Assembly (NCBI GenBank): GCA_021791455.1
Contig: JAJYWM010000115.1
Span: 1 to 11,371, forward strand
Direction of reading: 5' to 3'
Source of the DNA: a bacterium
GTDB taxonomy: Bacteria; Chloroflexota; Dormibacteria; UBA8260; Bog-877
DNA: 11,371 nt
Shown: in pieces, positions 8,122 through 11,371 of the stretch
Layout of the letters: every line of letters starts with the position of its first letter
How positions within the stretch are numbered: position 1 is the first letter of the stretch
The notes under the pieces: model-generated
What the model saw: the letters and a program-made list of their open reading frames with translations, nothing else
The model's database searches: none
What the model was told of the DNA's origin: nothing
Made by a program: the position numbers and the translations under genes

Positions 8122-8398
8122 TCAGTCGGTCCGTCCGTCAAGGGTCCAACCGGTGCGGCGAGAGAAGTGATCAGCGTCGGCATGCTGGAAGCATGGGCGC
8201 CGCCTCGCGTCGAGATCGAGCCTAGATTGACGCCCAGGACGGCAGCCATTTCGCGCTAGGAAGGCAGCGCGGCACTCCTTTCACCTGCGGAGCCCCGTAC
8301 TGAGCCGAATCCGATCAGACGGCGTGCTGCCTTGCGTCCTGACCACTGCACTCATTGCAGTGACCCCTTGAACCCAGCCACTCAGCCCCGCAGCCATC
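8122..8398 (-). other. Structured gap between TIR-like gene and helicase gene
   Basis: This 277-bp stretch has no recognisable gene but holds three perfect stem-loops: CACTGCA-ctcat-TGCAGTG (8344-8362), CGCGCT with AGCGCG around an 8-nt loop (8252-8271), and CATGCT-gga-AGCATG (8181-8195). None is followed by a T-run on the minus strand, so none is a classical terminator. TTGACG occurs on the minus strand at 8136-8141, but no matching -10 box stands 16-18 nt away. The stretch may be a leader of the helicase operon or an attenuating spacer. Confidence 0.4.
8281..8397 (-). CDS. Possible 38-residue small ORF (or 24 residues from the internal ATG at 8355)
   Basis: An ATG begins one base after the stop of the TIR-like gene (TGAGATG) and the frame runs 38 codons. 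A second in-frame ATG at 8355 has AAGGGG 8 nt upstream (8364-8369), a good ribosome site, and would make a 24-residue basic peptide starting MSAVVRTQGS. That ATG sits in the loop of the 8344-8362 hairpin, so folding could affect its use. The stop TGA is followed directly by AAGGAG. The peptide has no recognisable motif and could be a leader peptide or chance. Confidence 0.2.
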   Translation of the reverse strand: MAAGLSGWVQGVTAMSAVVRTQGSTPSDRIRLSTGLRR

Positions 8399-9769
8399 TC
8401 ACGTGCTGGGAGGTGTCCGGTCCGGATGCTTCCCAGCGATCTCGTCCCAAAACTCTGGATAAAACCGCGACAACGGGCTTTCCGCCGTGCCCTGGTCGCG
8501 CATGTCCTCTAGAGCCGCGCGGCACTGCCGGGTGATCTCCTGAAGGTGCAGTTCGATTTGAGGCACTAGCGTGTATATATCGGTGGTGTCAATGGTCACA
8601 GTGCGGAACTGACCCACGTCGAATGGCAGCTTGTCGGCAGTCCGGATGATCTGCACCACCGGTTTGCGGGTGGCGTGCCGCAGGGCAAGCTCGTAGTATA
8701 CATTCGGGTTGCTGAACGACAGGTCGGCGATCACCAGGCGAGCCTTGGTGAGCTGCTCGATGATTTGGCCGGTGATCAAGCCCGGCCGGCTGATTCTGTC
8801 CGCACGAACAGCCCGCAGGTTGAGCTCCTTAAGCGCTGGTTCGATGAGCGACGTCAGCACAAGATCGGCGTGCTTGCGCTGCTCCGATCCGGGGTCGCCA
8901 ATTGGTGAAATGACGAAGCAAGTGTCGGCGGTCATTGCCGTGGCCGTCACCTGAGCCTTCGAAGTTTCGCGCCGACGCCCTTTGTCTGAGCCTTTGAGCT
9001 CGGAGGCTGCAACAACCTCTGTGTAGTCGTTCTCCGCCACCGGCTGTGCCAAATCGGTGTCCTTTCCGGCCTGCTCGGCGACTTGGTCGACGAGCTGCTC
9101 GATGGCCACCAGGTGTTCAGTACCTCCGATGTTGCGGATCAGATGCAGGTCGCGAGCGTTTGCGAGGAATGTCTCGACGCATTCCGCGGCTTTCGAATCG
9201 GCTACCCCCACCTCCCGGGCGGCATCTCGGAGCACCTGGCTCGCGGGCAGCCTTGAGCCCTTGTACTTTTCATAGATAGCATTGAACGGCGCGATTTTGC
9301 TAATGGCGCACTCAGCACGGGCCGCGGCCTTCGTCGCTGGTGCGGCGTTGGGATCGGTGGCGGTAGTACCCAGCGAGGTCAGCTGCAGCCATTCGGCGGC
9401 ATACGAGCCGGTGGTGAGGCCGTACTGCCTGCTGGCGGTTATGAGCTTGCGGGACGTGCTGCTGTCTGGCGACCGCTTCAGCGCCTCGAACAACGTAAGG
9501 CGGCGGACCCGTTGGCCGGAGCCGTGGGTCTGGATGGCTTTGGCGAGGAATAGTGCCTCCTCAAAAGACATGGCAGGGAACTCCCGCGGGGTGCGTGTCC
9601 GGGTGCCAGAATCGTTCCCACTCATCTCGGGGGTGTCTAGTGCTTCCGCAGCACCCGCCGTTGCTTCGCTGGCTGCCGGAGGTTGGACCGTGTCCGGCCC
9701 GCGCGAGTTGCCAGTGTCATCGACGGTCGCGCTCCCTGCGGGGCGGGCTGGCCCATTGGCCTCAGTCAT
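8399..9769 (-). CDS. TIR/nucleoside-deoxyribosyltransferase-like protein with winged-helix-like N-terminal half
   Basis: The protein has 456 residues from the ATG at 9769. Residues 1-64 are Ala/Pro/Gly/Thr-rich and probably disordered; an alternative start at M67 (9571) has GGGAG 9 nt upstream. Residues 68-135 (SFEEALFLAKAI, VRRLTLFEAL, SRKLITASRQYGLTTGSY, WLQLT) look like a winged-helix module, followed by a helical part to about 230. Residues 284-395 form a Rossmann-like domain: CFVISPIG (284-291), SEQRKHAD (295-302), VRADRIS (321-327), LVIADLSFSNPNVYYELALRHA (345-366) and KPVVQI (369-374). The NPNVYYEL glutamate, E360, matches the position of the catalytic glutamate of nucleoside 2-deoxyribosyltransferases and of TIR-type NAD hydrolases. 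In this neighbourhood it is best read as a nucleotide- or NAD-degrading effector, or a sensor for the locus. That function is inferred; the fold call is fairly firm. It is 278 bp from the helicase gene, so may have its own control. Confidence 0.75.
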   Translation of the reverse strand: MTEANGPARPAGSATVDDTGNSRGPDTVQPPAASEATAGAAEALDTPEMSGNDSGTRTRTPREFPAMSFEEALFLAKAIQTHGSGQRVRRLTLFEALKRSPDSSTSRKLITASRQYGLTTGSYAAEWLQLTSLGTTATDPNAAPATKAAARAECAISKIAPFNAIYEKYKGSRLPASQVLRDAAREVGVADSKAAECVETFLANARDLHLIRNIGGTEHLVAIEQLVDQVAEQAGKDTDLAQPVAENDYTEVVAASELKGSDKGRRRETSKAQVTATAMTADTCFVISPIGDPGSEQRKHADLVLTSLIEPALKELNLRAVRADRISRPGLITGQIIEQLTKARLVIADLSFSNPNVYYELALRHATRKPVVQIIRTADKLPFDVGQFRTVTIDTTDIYTLVPQIELHLQEITRQCRAALEDMRDQGTAESPLSRFYPEFWDEIAGKHPDRTPPST

Positions 9770-9775
9770 GATGAG

Positions 9776-9786
9776 AGGGTAACCCT
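9776..9786. promoter_or_regulatory. 11-bp palindrome AGGGT-A-ACCCT next to the TIR-like gene start
   Basis: The perfect inverted repeat lies 6 bp upstream of the ATG at 9769, where a ribosome site would be expected. The position would suit an operator or a translational block. No other copy was found, and such a short palindrome may be chance. Confidence 0.25.
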
Positions 9787-9935
9787 TTTGAGTGCGTTTT
9801 GCGCTCTACGAGGGGAATGTGGATGTCGACGTGTGGGTACTTTCGAAGTGTTCAGTCAGCGACGAGCGATTTTACCTACGTGTGCATCGTGTGCATCGAC
9901 CACCACCGGGTCGCCCTTCCCACCCGCCGCAACCT

Positions 9936-9978
9936 GCCCGGGGCCGCGGCTCACCTACGTTGAGCCGCGACCCCGGGC
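9936..9978. repeat. 18-bp stem, 7-nt loop hairpin
   Basis: The arm 9936-9953 (GCCCGGGGCCGCGGCTCA) pairs with 9961-9978 around the loop CCTACGT. The only mismatch (9944 with 9970) becomes a G-U pair in a minus-strand transcript, so the structure is complete in RNA reading through from the hydrolase gene. No T-run follows. It could be a rho-independent-like stop of the U-less kind seen in high-GC bacteria, or a DNA-level recognition structure. Confidence 0.6.
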
Positions 9979-10172
9979 CTGGGGTGCAGGTGACTGCGAC
10001 CGGCCCAGCCCGCGACCCCGGGCCGGGGGTGCAGGTGACCTCCTCCAGCCCCGACCCCGGGCGGGGGTGCAGGGGGCTTCCTCCAGCCCCGACCCCGGGC
10101 CGGGGGTGACCTCTCCCCCGGCCAGCCGCGGCCGAGGGCGCAGCTCTTACCGGTGGCTCTCCGACCCCGGGC
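9969..10172. repeat. Degenerate tandem repeats with GC-rich mini-hairpins
   Basis: Copies of GACCCCGGGCC begin at 9969, 10014, 10053 (shortened), 10091 and 10163 (ending GGGCTC), with spacings of 45, 39, 38 and 72 bp. The first three continue with GGGGTGCAGG and the middle units share TCCTCCAGCCCC. Four contain ACCCC facing GGGGT around a 5-6 nt loop (9970-9985, 10015-10030, 10054-10068, 10092-10107). The array starts at the stop codon of the hydrolase gene. It resembles a REP-like or minisatellite array and may end transcription or shield the mRNA 3' end. Confidence 0.7.
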
Positions 10173-11060
10173 TCAGCTGATAAGGCCAGCCACGGCGGGG
10201 ACCTGGGCGAACGCCCCGGCGATCACCTCATATCCCGTCTCATTGGGATGGATGTTGGGGGTGGAGCCGCACATCCAGGTCAGCTGGCAGATCCGCTCCA
10301 CATCGACGGGCAGCCCGGTGGTGGGGTCGGTGGTGGTGTCCAGGGTCTGGAAGGCCGACTGGACGTCGGCCACCTGGTCCCCGGCCCGCTGGTACACCCC
10401 CTCCAGCAGCTGGTTGAAGGTCCCCGTCACGGTGAGCGACTCCGCGGCCAGGGTGGTCCCGCCGGGGAGGAGGTAGGCGGCGAGGAAGGGGTCGTAGTAG
10501 TTCATGCCCACGATCGGCACCCCCCTCCCGGCGGCGCCCCGGAGGGCGGTGAGGATCACCGGCAGCTGCCTTGCCACCTCGGCCAGTCCCTGGAGAACGC
10601 AGCTCTGGCTGATGCTGCCCACGCTCTGGACGCAGCCGTCCACGTTGTTGGCGCCGATGTCGATGGTGATGAGCGCCACCTGGCCCCGGTGCTGCGCCAG
10701 GAAGCGGACGGCGCGGGCCAGCTGGGGCGCGCCCCCCGCGTAGCAGGGGCTGCCCACCCCACTCAGCATCGAGGAGGTGGTCTCCCCCGGGCAGCTGAGG
10801 TTGACCGCCTCAAGGTTGGGATGGTCCCTCCGCAGCCCCTGGTAGAGGTCGCAGGCGTACCCGTACTGGTAGCCGCAGGAGGTGAGCTGGCCGATGGAGG
10901 CCGGCTGGTACCCGGTGGCCAGGGAGTCCCCCAGCGCCAGGTAGTAGCTGGGAGCCGCCGGAGGGCCGGGCCGGCCCGCGGCGCTGGCCACCTCCGGCAC
11001 CGCCGCCAGCAGCAGCCCCACAAGGGCCGCGATCCCGAGACGCCAGCTCCATCTGCTCAT
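10173..11060 (-). CDS. Secreted SGNH/GDSL-family hydrolase
   Basis: The 295-residue protein starts at the ATG at 11060, which has AAGGGGGAAGG just upstream; a GTG at 11078 lies before that site and is less likely. Residues 1-27 are a signal peptide (basic start, hydrophobic 8-21, ASA at 25-27), so it is exported. Block I is LALGDSLATGY (41-51) with nucleophile S46; block II is the glycine of CPGET (G92); block III is IGANN (135-139), with oxyanion N138 kept and the usual Asp replaced by N139; block V is PNIHPNETGY (268-277) with catalytic H271. The usual Asp two residues before the His is Asn here, so it may work as a Ser-His dyad. Eight cysteines in the mature part (62, 70, 90, 106, 143, 154, 258, 264) suggest four disulfides. 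It should cleave esters or lipids outside the cell; the substrate is unknown. It has no evident link to the defence genes. Confidence 0.9.
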   Translation of the reverse strand: MSRWSWRLGIAALVGLLLAAVPEVASAAGRPGPPAAPSYYLALGDSLATGYQPASIGQLTSCGYQYGYACDLYQGLRRDHPNLEAVNLSCPGETTSSMLSGVGSPCYAGGAPQLARAVRFLAQHRGQVALITIDIGANNVDGCVQSVGSISQSCVLQGLAEVARQLPVILTALRGAAGRGVPIVGMNYYDPFLAAYLLPGGTTLAAESLTVTGTFNQLLEGVYQRAGDQVADVQSAFQTLDTTTDPTTGLPVDVERICQLTWMCGSTPNIHPNETGYEVIAGAFAQVPAVAGLIS

Positions 11061-11100
11061 GACCTTCCCCCTTGGCACCTGCTCCGCCGTCCCGGCGGGG

Positions 11101-11108
11101 ACTATACT
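11101..11108. promoter_or_regulatory. Overlapping -10-like boxes in the divergent intergenic region
   Basis: TATACT on the plus strand (11103-11108) overlaps TATAGT on the minus strand (11101-11106), in the only AT-rich spot between the hydrolase and the plus-strand gene. On the minus strand this leaves a leader of about 35 nt before the ATG at 11060. No convincing -35 is seen on either strand (TTGGCA at 11072-11077 is 25 nt away, too far). Confidence 0.35.
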
Positions 11109-11189
11109 CCCGGCCCGCGGCGATTTGGGAGAGGCCTTTTGGGCCTGGACCCGCGGACCGCCCTCCCGGGGGCCGCCCGGAGGACCAGG

Positions 11190-11371
11190 ATGAGGGTGGA
11201 CCAGCTCCCCGACCTCGCCGAGCTCTTCGCCGCCAGCACCGGGCGGGCCAGCAGCTCACGCGAGTACCGCTCGGTGCTGCGCTCCTTCGCCGCCTTCGCC
11301 ACCGAGCGGGGCGCGGGTTTGCCGGATCAGCTCTCCCCCACCCTCCTCCTCCACTACCAAGCACAGCTGGC
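11190..11371 (+). CDS. Probable tyrosine recombinase/integrase, N-terminal fragment (3' end beyond window)
   Basis: An open frame from the ATG at 11190 runs off the window after 60 full codons. GGAGG lies about 7 nt upstream, an ideal ribosome site. The visible part (LAELFAAS, then SSSREYRSVLRSFAAFATERG, then LSPTLLLHYQAQL) has the helical pattern and spacing of the SAM-like core-binding domain of phage-type integrases. The catalytic domain with the Arg-His-Arg-Tyr residues is not in the window, so the call rests only on the N-terminal pattern. It is transcribed away from the hydrolase gene, 129 bp apart. If confirmed, it would point to a mobile element adjoining the defence locus, or be a chromosomal Xer-like recombinase. 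Confidence 0.5.
   Translation, partial: MRVDQLPDLAELFAASTGRASSSREYRSVLRSFAAFATERGAGLPDQLSPTLLLHYQAQL

Larger units (their letters stand above)
9770..10172. other. 403-bp non-coding gap with direct repeats, a long hairpin and a hairpin array
   Basis: The left 165 bp is less GC-rich and should hold the promoter of the TIR-like gene. It has a tandem TGTGCATCG TGTGCATCG (9881-9898) and two copies of ACCTACGT (9873-9880 and 9953-9960). On the minus strand TAAAAT at 9869-9874 could be a -10 box, but I see no good -35. The right part is filled by the hairpin and repeat array listed separately. Plus-strand open frames here encode only low-complexity Pro-Gly repeats. Confidence 0.5.

Noticed and set aside
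8136..8141. TTGACG as a -35 box for the helicase gene
   Set aside because: No -10-like hexamer is found 16-18 nt downstream.
8344..8362. Rho-independent terminator after the TIR-like gene
   Set aside because: The stem is only 7 bp and no T-run follows on the minus strand.
8340..8385. tRNA remnant suggested by GGTTCAA on the minus strand
   Set aside because: No acceptor, D or anticodon stems can be built around it.
9969..10172. CRISPR array
   Set aside because: Repeats are degenerate, short and unevenly spaced, with near-identical rather than unique spacers.
9683..10180. Plus-strand open frames with Pro-Gly repeats
   Set aside because: They are by-products of the GC-rich repeat array and overlap the TIR-like gene; no ribosome site or domain.

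Overview
The window looks like chromosomal DNA from a high-GC bacterium, most likely an actinomycete or a member of a similar phylum. GC is roughly 60-65% over most of it and visibly higher at the right end. GTG starts and GGAGG-type ribosome sites are used. No RNA gene, insertion sequence or CRISPR array was seen. The species cannot be named from the sequence.

About 9.8 kb on the left (positions 1-9769, all minus strand) read as one anti-phage locus. In transcription order it holds: a protein with a winged-helix-like N-terminal half and a TIR/nucleoside-deoxyribosyltransferase-like C-terminal domain (9769-8399); a 278-bp gap with three small hairpins and a possible short ORF; a SNF2-like helicase carrying a C-terminal DUF3883 nuclease-like domain (8121-4576, probable true start an ATA at 8040); a 122-residue protein with one C-terminal membrane segment (4550-4182); a DUF1156 zinc-ribbon adenine DNA methyltransferase (4189-1469); and a DUF499 AAA+ ATPase with an N-terminal HEPN-like domain, cut off by the window edge (1455-1). 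The last four are packed tightly, with gaps of 25 nt and 13 nt and one 8-nt overlap, so they are probably one operon.

DUF1156 methylases and DUF499 ATPases are known partners in bacterial defence islands and resemble BREX- and DISARM-like modification-based systems. By inference, the methylase marks self DNA, the helicase-nuclease and AAA+ ATPase act on unmarked DNA, and the TIR-like and HEPN-like domains may supply toxic activity. The small membrane protein inside the operon matches no family I know and is the newest-looking part.

Right of the locus, 9770-10172 is non-coding and holds an 18-bp hairpin followed by a degenerate array of GC-rich hairpin repeats. Beyond it, composition rises in GC. 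A secreted SGNH/GDSL hydrolase lies on the minus strand (11060-10173). Divergent from it is the start of a probable tyrosine recombinase on the plus strand (11190 to the end). The recombinase fragment and the composition shift fit the edge of a mobile or horizontally acquired island.
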